DNA from: CAYLUN01 sp964386865
Lineage (GTDB): Bacteria; Verrucomicrobiota; Kiritimatiellia; RFP12; UBA1067
NCBI GenBank assembly: GCA_964386865.1
Contig: CAYLUN010000067.1
Span: 1-31,739, forward strand
DNA length: 31,739 nt
Direction: 5' to 3'
The position numbers were made by a program, and so were the translations under genes. Numbering within the stretch: position 1 is the stretch's first letter; the number at the start of each line of letters is the position of its first letter. The notes beneath the pieces are model-generated. The model was given only the letters and a program-made list of their open reading frames with translations. It searched no databases and was not told the DNA's origin. Positions 14,674 through 22,120 of the stretch are shown here, in pieces.

Positions 14674-17600
14674 TCACTTGACCCGGACATACGCGACCGC
14701 CTCGCGACCGGACGCCAGCTCCCGCGCCCGAATCTGCCACAGGCCGGGTCGATCGTTGGCTGCGACGTCAAGCGTGACGTCCAGCACCCCACTCGCAGCC
14801 CCATAGTGCCCGCTGCTCTCGGCCTCGGCCCCGGCCGGATCGAGAACCTCGAGCCGCACCGGCACCACCGCGTCCAGCGGCCGCCCCTTCCGGTCGCAGA
14901 CCGACACCCGGCACGCCACCGAGCCGCCGCGCCCGGCCGCGGCAGGCACCTCGACCCGCACGCCGTCGATGGCCTCCTCGGTGACCATCAGCACGCACCC
15001 TTCGCAGGGCCCGAACGACCGCCGAACCCACAGGCTCCCCTTGCGATAGTCCGCGAGCATCTCCCGGCCCGCCACGAGGTCGTAGACGTAGCCGCCCTTC
15101 CGTCCGAGCGACAGCTCCGCCTCTGACGGCAAGCCGTCCTCCATGACCAGCCCGTATTGGCCGACGTACGTTCCGAACTCGCGGCGGTCATTGACCGCAA
15201 AGAGATAGTCCGCCGCCCCGTAGGCGCGGCAGCGCGGCACGACGTCTGGGCAGGAGGAGTCGCAATACCGCCGGTAACGCCCATCGAGCGCCTGCCGCAG
15301 CTCGGCCGCCTTGGCGAGCAGCGCGGCGCGGTCAGCGTCGGCCTTGCGCGTCCGCGCCACGCTCGTCACCGTGACGTCGGCCCTGACCGCCGGACACAGG
15401 CGCTCGTCCCCGACCACGACGCCGCCTTTGGCCTGGAACGCCTTCACGCGGGCGACCACGCCCGCAGTCAGCACGTCGCAGTCCATCAGAACCAGCACGC
15501 GGTAGCCGTCCAGGCCGCGCTTGAGCACACTCTCGTCGTAGATGATCTCCGGCTGCAGGTGCGCCCACAGCAGCATCTGGTACGCGTCGCCGGACCAGCC
15601 GCCGCCCCAGCCGTACGTGCCGCGCCGCGCGAACATCTGCGCGGCGAAACTCTCCAGAAACGCCACATCGCTGGGCCTGTCCGGCACCTGCAGCAGCGTG
15701 GGCCCGAGCGGCTCGACCACCTTTTTCACCAGGCGCCGGAGCTCGCGCTGGGACTGGGAATGCGTGTAGCGGTAGGCGCTCGTGCTGCCCTCGACCGGCA
15801 CGAGCGACTCCCAGCCGTGATACATGATGCCCTGCACCGGGCGCGCGAGCTTCGTCCAAAACGCCTCGCGCAGGTGCATCGGCGCGATCGTCGGAAACGC
15901 CGCGTCGGGGTCGGTGTCCTCCCACGGCGATTTCGTCGCCTTGGCCACCTCGTCTCCCTTCGCCATCGGCGCGGTCTGCGACCGATACCAGATGATTTGC
16001 GTCATCTTCATCACGCGCTGGGGCTGGGACGCGCCGCGCGCCATCGCGAACAGCTCGTCCGTCGCCACGCCGATGCGCAGGGGGTCGGGATACGAGTAGG
16101 TCCACTGCGAGATGACGTCGGCCTCGCCGCCGCTCCCGTACACGCTCGCCACGCGCACCGCCGGGTCATGGAACGTCCAGACGTCGGCGCGGTCCGTCGA
16201 CTTCAGGCCGCGGTTCAGCTCCGTGTTTAGCCGGTTCCAGCCGTCGCCCGACCTCCAGTACCACGCGAGAAAGCGCAGGGTCGGATCATCGTCCGCGATC
16301 ACGCGGTCGGCCGGGAAACCCTTCCGCTTCGCGTAGTCCAAGCCGCCTTTTCCCGGCGCTTCCGCGGGGTAGTCCGCCCCCGTCGCCTCCCGGCACGCCT
16401 CGCGGTCGTGCGCGTGCCAGCACACGTTCGCGCCGTCGCGCACCTCGGTGTGCAGCAGCGCCGCCTGCCACGCGGGAAACGCGCCGTACGCCTGCGCCAC
16501 GGAGGCTCCGACGTTGTAGCAGAACGCGCCCAGCCCCGGAGAGGCGGCACACGCCGAGGGCTTGGCGTCACTGGACAGGCCCGACTGGCCCACGCGGCGC
16601 AGCTCCTTCCTGGCCCCCGCCGCCCAATGCCCGGGCGACAGGCTTGCGATCACGCCGAAATCCTCCGCCAGCGCCACGTTCAGCATCCGCTTGACCTCGG
16701 CGACCTTCTCCGGCGCGTCGGGAAGGGCCGGCTTGCCCGCCTCATAGATCCGCCCGCTGTCGGCGCCAAACCCCAGGCAGTGCGTGAACCCGATCTCCTT
16801 CAGGCGCGGCAGCTCCTTCAGCACCTGCTGCGCGCCATACACGCCCCACATGACCACCGGCATCCGGGCGGGGCGCCTGGGCGCGATGGTCACGGGGAAC
16901 GCCTCCTCGCTCGCATAAGGGACGCCGCCGGACACCTCCACGCGTGCCCGCAGCGCGTAGACGCCGGGCCGCAGCGACGTGTCGAGCGGCGCCTCCAGCG
17001 CGTGGCTCGCGCCGGGGGGGATCTCAGGCACGGCGATGCACGCCACCGCCACGCCGTCAAGCGTGAAGGTCACCGTAACATCCTTCAGGGTGTCGCGCCG
17101 CGCATTGGCCAGCGTGAAGGCCAACGGAGCAGCCTTCTCCATGCGCACGAACACGTCGCGCTCGCCGAGGAACGACAGCCGGGCCGGCCGAAACTCCAGC
17201 GCCCTGTTGCACAGCCGCACCTGCGCGATGTAGCCGGGAAAGCCGTGGTAGAGGCTGCCGACCCGGTCACCGATCGACAGCGGGTGCTTGCCTGCGGCCA
17301 GGCTGCCTCGGCCCGGCGCCGACCGGCTGCCCAGCGACGAGCCGTCGCGGTAGAAGCGCCCCTCACCAGCGCCGTCATATGTGAAGGCGATGTGGTGCCA
17401 CACGTTGCTCGCGTAAGCCGCAGGTTCGGACGCGTACGACTCGGAGTCTTCCCCGAAGCCCAGCCGCATGTTCAGCCGCCGCAGCCCCGCCTTGTCCGCC
17501 GCCCCGAGCGTGAGCTGATAGTCGGTGTGCGCGACGTATTTCTTGTCGGCGAGAAACGCCTCGGGGTAATCCGCAAGCTCAGGCTTGGGCTTAACCCACA

Positions 17601-17946
17601 TCTCCAGCGTGAACGCGCCTTTCGGCGTCAGTCCCGGACGGTTGTCGACCACGGCCGCGTGCCGCTTGTCCTCCACCGGGTAACCGCAAAACGACTCCAG
17701 ACACGTGCCCAGGCGGGCGTCCGGCACCACGGCGGCCCCCTGCGCCTTGAAATCGGAGGCCTTGGCCGCACCCGTCTGGGCCGCCGAATCCGCCGCGAAC
17801 GTCCACAGCCCGATGACGTGCGAGCCGTGCGCGTCCTCGCCCGCGTACGGAGCCTGCCAAGGCTCGCAGAGCGGAGGCTTCGTCTGCGCCTGCGCCTGCG
17901 CCACCCAAGCGGCAAGCAGCCAAACGCCCATCGCGTTCTTATTCAT
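14674..17946 (-). CDS. Large secreted LamG plus GH42-like protein
   Basis: A 1090-residue protein with a signal peptide (MGVWLLAAWVAQAQAQ). A LamG/concanavalin-like domain spans about 30-255, with GAFTLEMWVKPKPE and WHHIAFTYDGAGEGRFYRDG. A beta-sandwich linker follows, then from about 365 a TIM-barrel-like region (MPVVMWGVYGAQ, IGFTHCLGFGADSGRI, ASLSPGHWA) reminiscent of GH42 and other clan GH-A enzymes. Around 815-845 a Rossmann-like segment (YRVLVLMDCDVLTAGVVARV, FQAKGGVVVGDERL) resembles the glutamine-amidotransferase-like domain of GH42. A C-terminal beta domain ends the protein. It probably acts on a glycan outside the cytoplasm; no specific activity can be assigned and the catalytic residues are not certain. 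ATG 17946 has GGGGGAGAG upstream. It lies 61 bases after the DUF502 gene, at the end of a probable operon. Confidence 0.8.
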   Translation of the reverse strand: MNKNAMGVWLLAAWVAQAQAQTKPPLCEPWQAPYAGEDAHGSHVIGLWTFAADSAAQTGAAKASDFKAQGAAVVPDARLGTCLESFCGYPVEDKRHAAVVDNRPGLTPKGAFTLEMWVKPKPELADYPEAFLADKKYVAHTDYQLTLGAADKAGLRRLNMRLGFGEDSESYASEPAAYASNVWHHIAFTYDGAGEGRFYRDGSSLGSRSAPGRGSLAAGKHPLSIGDRVGSLYHGFPGYIAQVRLCNRALEFRPARLSFLGERDVFVRMEKAAPLAFTLANARRDTLKDVTVTFTLDGVAVACIAVPEIPPGASHALEAPLDTSLRPGVYALRARVEVSGGVPYASEEAFPVTIAPRRPARMPVVMWGVYGAQQVLKELPRLKEIGFTHCLGFGADSGRIYEAGKPALPDAPEKVAEVKRMLNVALAEDFGVIASLSPGHWAAGARKELRRVGQSGLSSDAKPSACAASPGLGAFCYNVGASVAQAYGAFPAWQAALLHTEVRDGANVCWHAHDREACREATGADYPAEAPGKGGLDYAKRKGFPADRVIADDDPTLRFLAWYWRSGDGWNRLNTELNRGLKSTDRADVWTFHDPAVRVASVYGSGGEADVISQWTYSYPDPLRIGVATDELFAMARGASQPQRVMKMTQIIWYRSQTAPMAKGDEVAKATKSPWEDTDPDAAFPTIAPMHLREAFWTKLARPVQGIMYHGWESLVPVEGSTSAYRYTHSQSQRELRRLVKKVVEPLGPTLLQVPDRPSDVAFLESFAAQMFARRGTYGWGGGWSGDAYQMLLWAHLQPEIIYDESVLKRGLDGYRVLVLMDCDVLTAGVVARVKAFQAKGGVVVGDERLCPAVRADVTVTSVARTRKADADRAALLAKAAELRQALDGRYRRYCDSSCPDVVPRCRAYGAADYLFAVNDRREFGTYVGQYGLVMEDGLPSEAELSLGRKGGYVYDLVAGREMLADYRKGSLWVRRSFGPCEGCVLMVTEEAIDGVRVEVPAAAGRGGSVACRVSVCDRKGRPLDAVVPVRLEVLDPAGAEAESSGHYGAASGVLDVTLDVAANDRPGLWQIRARELASGREAVAYVRVK

Positions 17947-18007
17947 CGCTCTCCCCCTGACTTCGGCGCGCCTCATCCGGCGCCGCCCCGCCGCAGCCGG
18001 GCGTGCG

Positions 18008-18691
18008 CTAAGACGACTGCGCGACGTCCGCCTGATCGCCCCCGCGGAGCGGGTTCGGCCTGACGCGATAAGACGGAGGCGCCAGCATACCGCCGGAGAC
18101 AATCATCTTCACGCCGTCCTCAACCGATATATCTGTGAACTGAACCTCTTCCTCCGGATACATGATGAGAAACCCCGAGGTCGGATTCGGCGTGGTGGCG
18201 ACAAAGACCCGGTAAAGCGTCTTTCCCCGAGGGTCGAGAATGGTGCCTGTCACGAATCCGATGGCCAGCGACCCGCGCCGAGGAAAATCAACCAGCACGA
18301 CGGCTTGAAACGCGGCTTTGGTGGAGGATGAAAAGGTGTCCACCACTTGCTTGGAGGCCGAGTAGATAGACTTCACAATGGGCAGCTTCAGCAGCAGGTG
18401 CTCGCCCCAGTGAATCAGGCGCTGCCCGACGATGTGCGTTGTGACTTGTCCGACCAGATAAATGATGAACGCCGTCGCGATCAGCGCGATCAGCGTGAGC
18501 ACATATTCTGGCAGCTCCCCCAACCAGGGCCGCATCAGGGGCCGCACGAAAGAAGTCAGGAACGACAGGATGAAGTTCAGGATGAAAAGCGTGATGGCCA
18601 GCGGAATGAGGACAAACAGACCCGACATCAGCCGGGTGCGCACATGCTTGCCGAACGTCGACGTCGCAACTTGATCCGTATCTGTGCTCAT
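18008..18691 (-). CDS. DUF502 inner-membrane protein
   Basis: A 227-residue membrane protein. Residues about 15-50 (RLMSGLFVLIPLAITLFILNFILSF, written here only in part) and 62-88 (LTLIALIATAFIIYLVGQVT) form the two membrane segments. The soluble C-terminal part has the family features IVKSIYSASKQVVDTFSSS, FQAVVLVDFPRRGSLAIGFV, VFVATTPNPTSGFLIMYP and a late MIVSGGM. The family is widespread but its role is not established. The ATG at 18691 has an AAGAGGA ribosome site, which argues against an extension 13 codons upstream. It follows tsaE by 35 bases and precedes the LamG/GH gene. Confidence 0.9.
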   Translation of the reverse strand: MSTDTDQVATSTFGKHVRTRLMSGLFVLIPLAITLFILNFILSFLTSFVRPLMRPWLGELPEYVLTLIALIATAFIIYLVGQVTTHIVGQRLIHWGEHLLLKLPIVKSIYSASKQVVDTFSSSTKAAFQAVVLVDFPRRGSLAIGFVTGTILDPRGKTLYRVFVATTPNPTSGFLIMYPEEEVQFTDISVEDGVKMIVSGGMLAPPSYRVRPNPLRGGDQADVAQSS

Positions 18692-18726
18692 GCGTCCTCT
18701 TAGAGTAGGGCGATCAGGTCTTGAAA

Positions 18727-19179
18727 TCAAGGGGAACCGGCCGCATCCCCTGCGTGATCCGCAACGCGAATCACCCGCGTGTCCGGATCATCGGTGAGCG
18801 TGAGTCGCACGTGCAGCGCATCTGGCGGGATCAGGTCTCCCGCCCGCTCGGGCCACTCCACCGCCACGACCGCGCCGCTCTCCAGATACTCGGGAAAGCC
18901 GATCGCCAGCAGGTCATCCGGCCCGCTCAGGCGGTAGAGGTCCATATGCACGAGCTTGAACTCCCGCGTCACATGCTCGGTGCAGACCGTGAAGGTCGGG
19001 CTCGTCACCGGCCTGCGCAGGCCCAAGGCCCAGCCAAGCCCCTGCACAAACGTGGTCTTGCCCGCGCCAAGATCGCCGTGCAAGGCCACCACCAGCCCGG
19101 GCCGCAACAGCCCGGCCACCTCGGCGGCAGCCTGCCACGTCTCTTCAACCGAGCGCACCGTATAGGTCTTTGTCGTCAT
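18727..19179 (-). CDS. tsaE: tRNA threonylcarbamoyladenosine biosynthesis ATPase
   Basis: A 150-residue P-loop ATPase that works with TsaB and TsaD in making t6A37 on ANN-decoding tRNAs. The Walker A motif GDLGAGKT is at 35-42, followed by TFVQGLGWALG, VTSPTFTV, LVHMDLYRL and VAVEWPERAGD, all conserved in TsaE. Length is normal. I chose ATG 19179 rather than the in-frame GTG 19191 because it overlaps the upstream stop as ATGA, a pattern used repeatedly here for coupled genes. An essential housekeeping gene inside a sugar-oxidation cluster is notable. Confidence 0.94.
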   Translation of the reverse strand: MTTKTYTVRSVEETWQAAAEVAGLLRPGLVVALHGDLGAGKTTFVQGLGWALGLRRPVTSPTFTVCTEHVTREFKLVHMDLYRLSGPDDLLAIGFPEYLESGAVVAVEWPERAGDLIPPDALHVRLTLTDDPDTRVIRVADHAGDAAGSP

Positions 19180-20114
19180 GTTCTCAGCCACGCGACCGCC
19201 TCATCCAAGAACCGGTCGATGTAATCCTCCGTGAACGCCGACGCGTGCGGCGCGCGCACGAGCCCCGGCAGATCCCGCGCCAGCGGCGACGTTTCGCTTA
19301 GCGGCTCCTCAGCGAACACGTCGAGGCACGCTCCGCGCACCGCGCCCGTCTCCAGCGCGTGCGCCAGCGCCGCCTCGTCGATGCAGTTGCCGCGCCCGAC
19401 ATTGTACACCACCGCGTGCTTCGGCAACAGGCCAAGCCGGCGCGCGTCGAGGAGCCGGTCCGTGCCCGTATCCGACGGCAGCACGACAATGAGGTGGTCG
19501 GCTCTGCGCAGGGCGGCGTCGAGCTGGGATACCGGCACAACCGCGTCTCCCTCCCGGAGCCAGGCGGGCTTCCGCGCCGGCACCGAGCGCCTCACGCCGG
19601 TCACCCGCACGCCAAAGGGCTTCAGCATGCGCCCGATCCTTCCGCCGATGTGGCCGAAGCCCAGGATGACCGCGTGCGTCCCGGAGATCAGCCTCACGCC
19701 GAACAGCGCCTCGCGCGGCCACAGCTCGCCCGCGAGCTGGCGCCTGTAAGCCTCGAACAGGCCGCGGTTGAAGGCCAGCATCAAGCCGAGCACCGTTTCC
19801 GCCATGACGGGCCCGTGGAACGTGCTGTAACGCACCTTAACGCGCGGCGGCGGGGCGAGCGCAAAGAAATCGCGCCCGGCGGCCGACGACACGATCCGCC
19901 TCAGCTGGGGGGCGCGCGCGAACCACTCCTGCCTGAACGCCCAGGTTACGGCCACCTGCGCCTCCGGCAGCGCACGCAAAAACGACGCCTTCGTGCGGCA
20001 CCACGTCACCTTCGCGCGCGGAAACGCCGCCCGCAGCCGCGCGAGGTGCCGCGCCTTCATGCAGAAACACGGAACGTGGCTTTCCTGAAAAACGGCGATG
20101 GTGTGAATGTTCAG
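19176..20114 (-). CDS. D-2-hydroxyacid dehydrogenase family protein (start uncertain)
   Basis: An NAD(P)-dependent dehydrogenase of about 310 residues. The Rossmann motif reads GFGHIGGRIGRMLKPFG, followed by the catalytic Arg in NVGRGNCIDEAAL, the Glu in DVFAEEPL and the His in APHASAF. The substrate is unknown. The first beta strand (HTIAVFQ) lies upstream of the first in-frame ATG (20060), which also lacks a ribosome site, so a non-ATG start is likely: CTG 20114, overlapping the FAD gene stop as CTGA with GGAG upstream, or ATT 20108. I give the CTG; the boundary is uncertain by up to 55 bases. The stop overlaps the tsaE start. The pairing with an exported oxidoreductase suggests sugar-acid chemistry, which is inference. 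Confidence 0.82.
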   Translation of the reverse strand: MNIHTIAVFQESHVPCFCMKARHLARLRAAFPRAKVTWCRTKASFLRALPEAQVAVTWAFRQEWFARAPQLRRIVSSAAGRDFFALAPPPRVKVRYSTFHGPVMAETVLGLMLAFNRGLFEAYRRQLAGELWPREALFGVRLISGTHAVILGFGHIGGRIGRMLKPFGVRVTGVRRSVPARKPAWLREGDAVVPVSQLDAALRRADHLIVVLPSDTGTDRLLDARRLGLLPKHAVVYNVGRGNCIDEAALAHALETGAVRGACLDVFAEEPLSETSPLARDLPGLVRAPHASAFTEDYIDRFLDEAVAWLRT

Positions 20115-21976
20115 CGCTTCTTCTCCGTCTTCATCAGCGTGCCGCCCATGTTGTAGGTCTGGGGCGGCTGAGGCTTGCCGAGCCCCACGCCCTTGTCCAT
20201 CAGCGCCTTGAGCTCGCCGAGGTGCTTGGCGTAGACGTCGCGCGGCAGGCAGCTGTTTTTCTTGCACAGCGACGCCGCCATGCCGACCACCTCGCCCATC
20301 ATGCCGCCGGTCCTCATCACGCGCACCGTGCCGAGCGCGACGTGCGTCACGCTGATGTTGCGTCCGGCCATGAACAGGTTGTCGACGTTCTTCGAATAGA
20401 GGCACCGGTACGGGATCGGGTACGGGTGGATCGCCTTGTGCTTGGCGATCGACTTGAACTCGTTTCCGGGGAAGTTCTTCGTGTTCTTGGGATCCGGGTA
20501 GTGCAGGTCGATCGTCCACGTCGTGCAGGCCGTCGCGTCCGGGTACTCGACGCGGTCCACCAGGTCCTGCTCCTTCAGCACGAGGTCGCCGACCAGTCGG
20601 CGCGACTCGCGCTTGCCCGCGATGTAGGCCACCCACTCGAGGCGGCTCTTCGCGTAGCTCGCCTTGTTCGCCGAGCGGTTCTTGAGGAACGACCAGTTGG
20701 AGAAGACCACGAGCATGCCGTAGTCGCGCACGCGCTCGAACTCCAGCACCTGGTGGCGGTTCATGCCGTTTTCCCACGTCCACTCGCCCATCTTGACCCG
20801 CTCGCAGTTGGCGTCGTCGAAGGGCAGCCCCCACGCGAGCTCCGGAAACGCCACCGGCTCCTGGGCCTCGCGCGAGTACCACTGCACGGACGAGCCCATG
20901 GTCTGGCTGTCCGCCTTGTCCGGCGCGGTCGACTCGCCGGTCTCCTCCTTGCTCTCGCGGCCGTAGCGCGCCTCCGCGCCCGCCAGCGCGCCAATCACGC
21001 CGTCGCCGGTGTTGTCGAGCACGAGCGGAGCGACGAAGCGCGTCTCCTGCCCGGTCTCGATGTGGCGCCCGATCACCGCCGCGATCTTCGAGCCGCTCAT
21101 CTCCACCGCCACGCCGCGCGTGTTGAGGAAGAGCGAGATGTTCCGCTCGGCCTTGACGGCGTCGAGCTTGCGCGCGTCCTCGTAGAACGACGCGGGCTGT
21201 GCGTTGCCGCCCTTGGCCGGCCCGATCTCGCCGACGACATCGCCGAGCTTCGGATACGGCGGCAGATTCTGCCTGCCCGCCAGGTGCACGCGCACTTCGG
21301 AGCTGTTGTTGCCGCCCAGCACGGGCCGGTCTTGCACGAGAGCGACCTTGAGGCCCAGCCGCGCGGCCGAGATCGCCGCGCAGGTGCCGGGTATGCCGCC
21401 GCCCACGACGACCAGATCCACGCTGACGCTTTCTTTCGGGGCGGTGATCGAGCCCATCTGGCGCCGGAACGCTTCCAGCTTCGCCACGTCCGCCTCCGGC
21501 GCAAACCCGGGGTCGGTGGTCAGGACGAGCGCGTCGCAGCGTCCGTCGAAGCCGGTCAGGTCCCGCAGGGCCAGCTTGACGAGGCCCTTCTCCAGCTTCG
21601 ACGAGCCGGCCTCCTGCCAGCCCCAGTCCGCGCCCTGCGTGCCCAAGACCGCTTCGAGCGGCTTGCCGTTCACGACCAGCTGAAACTTGCCGGGCGGGTC
21701 TTTCTGCGTCCAATGCGCGGCCCAGTTGCGCGTGCGGGCCAGCACGCGATAGGCTCCGGCCTCCGGTATCTGAACCGTGGTCGACGCGTCGGCCACGGGC
21801 GTACCCATGCCGTGCGCCAAGAGGAATGGCGAGCCCATCTGATCCATAAACTGCTGGTCGACCACCCAGCCGCCCTTGTCGGCAAACGATTCGGTTTCGA
21901 TTAGAACGGTTGCCGCGTGCACCGCGCCCGAGCAGACTGCGATGCCCATCCCTATCCAAGCTCTTATCGACAGCAT
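20111..21976 (-). CDS. Secreted FAD-dependent oxidoreductase with N-terminal CBM-like domain
   Basis: A 621-residue flavoprotein with a signal peptide (MLSIRAWIGMGIAVCSGAVHA). Residues about 25-150 form a beta-rich, carbohydrate-binding-like domain (TVLIETESFADKGGW, AGAYRVLARTRNW). The FAD-binding motif VVVGGGIPGTCAA begins near 190, and the C-terminal part holds NLFMAGRNISVTHVALGTVR and TGGMMGEVVG, typical of the FAD_oxidored (pfam12831) family. These enzymes are common in glycan-degrading PVC bacteria but have no settled substrate. ATG 21976 has AAGGGGG upstream. The gene heads a probable five-gene operon running to the LamG/GH protein and overlaps the next frame by 4 bases. Confidence 0.88.
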   Translation of the reverse strand: MLSIRAWIGMGIAVCSGAVHAATVLIETESFADKGGWVVDQQFMDQMGSPFLLAHGMGTPVADASTTVQIPEAGAYRVLARTRNWAAHWTQKDPPGKFQLVVNGKPLEAVLGTQGADWGWQEAGSSKLEKGLVKLALRDLTGFDGRCDALVLTTDPGFAPEADVAKLEAFRRQMGSITAPKESVSVDLVVVGGGIPGTCAAISAARLGLKVALVQDRPVLGGNNSSEVRVHLAGRQNLPPYPKLGDVVGEIGPAKGGNAQPASFYEDARKLDAVKAERNISLFLNTRGVAVEMSGSKIAAVIGRHIETGQETRFVAPLVLDNTGDGVIGALAGAEARYGRESKEETGESTAPDKADSQTMGSSVQWYSREAQEPVAFPELAWGLPFDDANCERVKMGEWTWENGMNRHQVLEFERVRDYGMLVVFSNWSFLKNRSANKASYAKSRLEWVAYIAGKRESRRLVGDLVLKEQDLVDRVEYPDATACTTWTIDLHYPDPKNTKNFPGNEFKSIAKHKAIHPYPIPYRCLYSKNVDNLFMAGRNISVTHVALGTVRVMRTGGMMGEVVGMAASLCKKNSCLPRDVYAKHLGELKALMDKGVGLGKPQPPQTYNMGGTLMKTEKKR

Positions 21977-22009
21977 GAAAAACCCCCTTGAGTTGTGATG
22001 CCTGTTTAT

Positions 22010-22018
22010 ATCATATCA
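22010..22018 (-). promoter_or_regulatory. Extended -10 element upstream of the FAD oxidoreductase operon
   Basis: On the minus strand TGA-TATGAT (a TGn extended -10) lies about 33 bases before the FAD oxidoreductase start. No convincing -35 hexamer is present at 16-18 bases. This is the only promoter-like element found for the operon. Confidence 0.35.
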
Positions 22019-22069
22019 CGGCGTCGCCGAAAAGCGGCATGACAGCCACCCGCAGGCAAAAGCGCAGAA

Positions 22070-22088
22070 CGCGGGAAGGTCACCCGCG
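22070..22088 (-). terminator. Possible terminator after the giant repeat protein gene
   Basis: CGCGGG and CCCGCG form a 6-pair stem with a 7-base loop about 33 bases past the stop at 22121, followed after a short spacer by GCTTTTG. The U-tract is short and displaced, so this is weak. Confidence 0.25.
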
Positions 22089-22120
22089 CCACGCACCACG
22101 CCACGCTCTCACACGCGCCC

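Noticed and set aside
20111..21959. 927-residue frame extending the hydroxyacid dehydrogenase upstream through the FAD gene
   Set aside because: The extension is out of frame with the clearly real FAD oxidoreductase and is Arg/Gly-rich without homology; only the last ~310 residues are the dehydrogenase.
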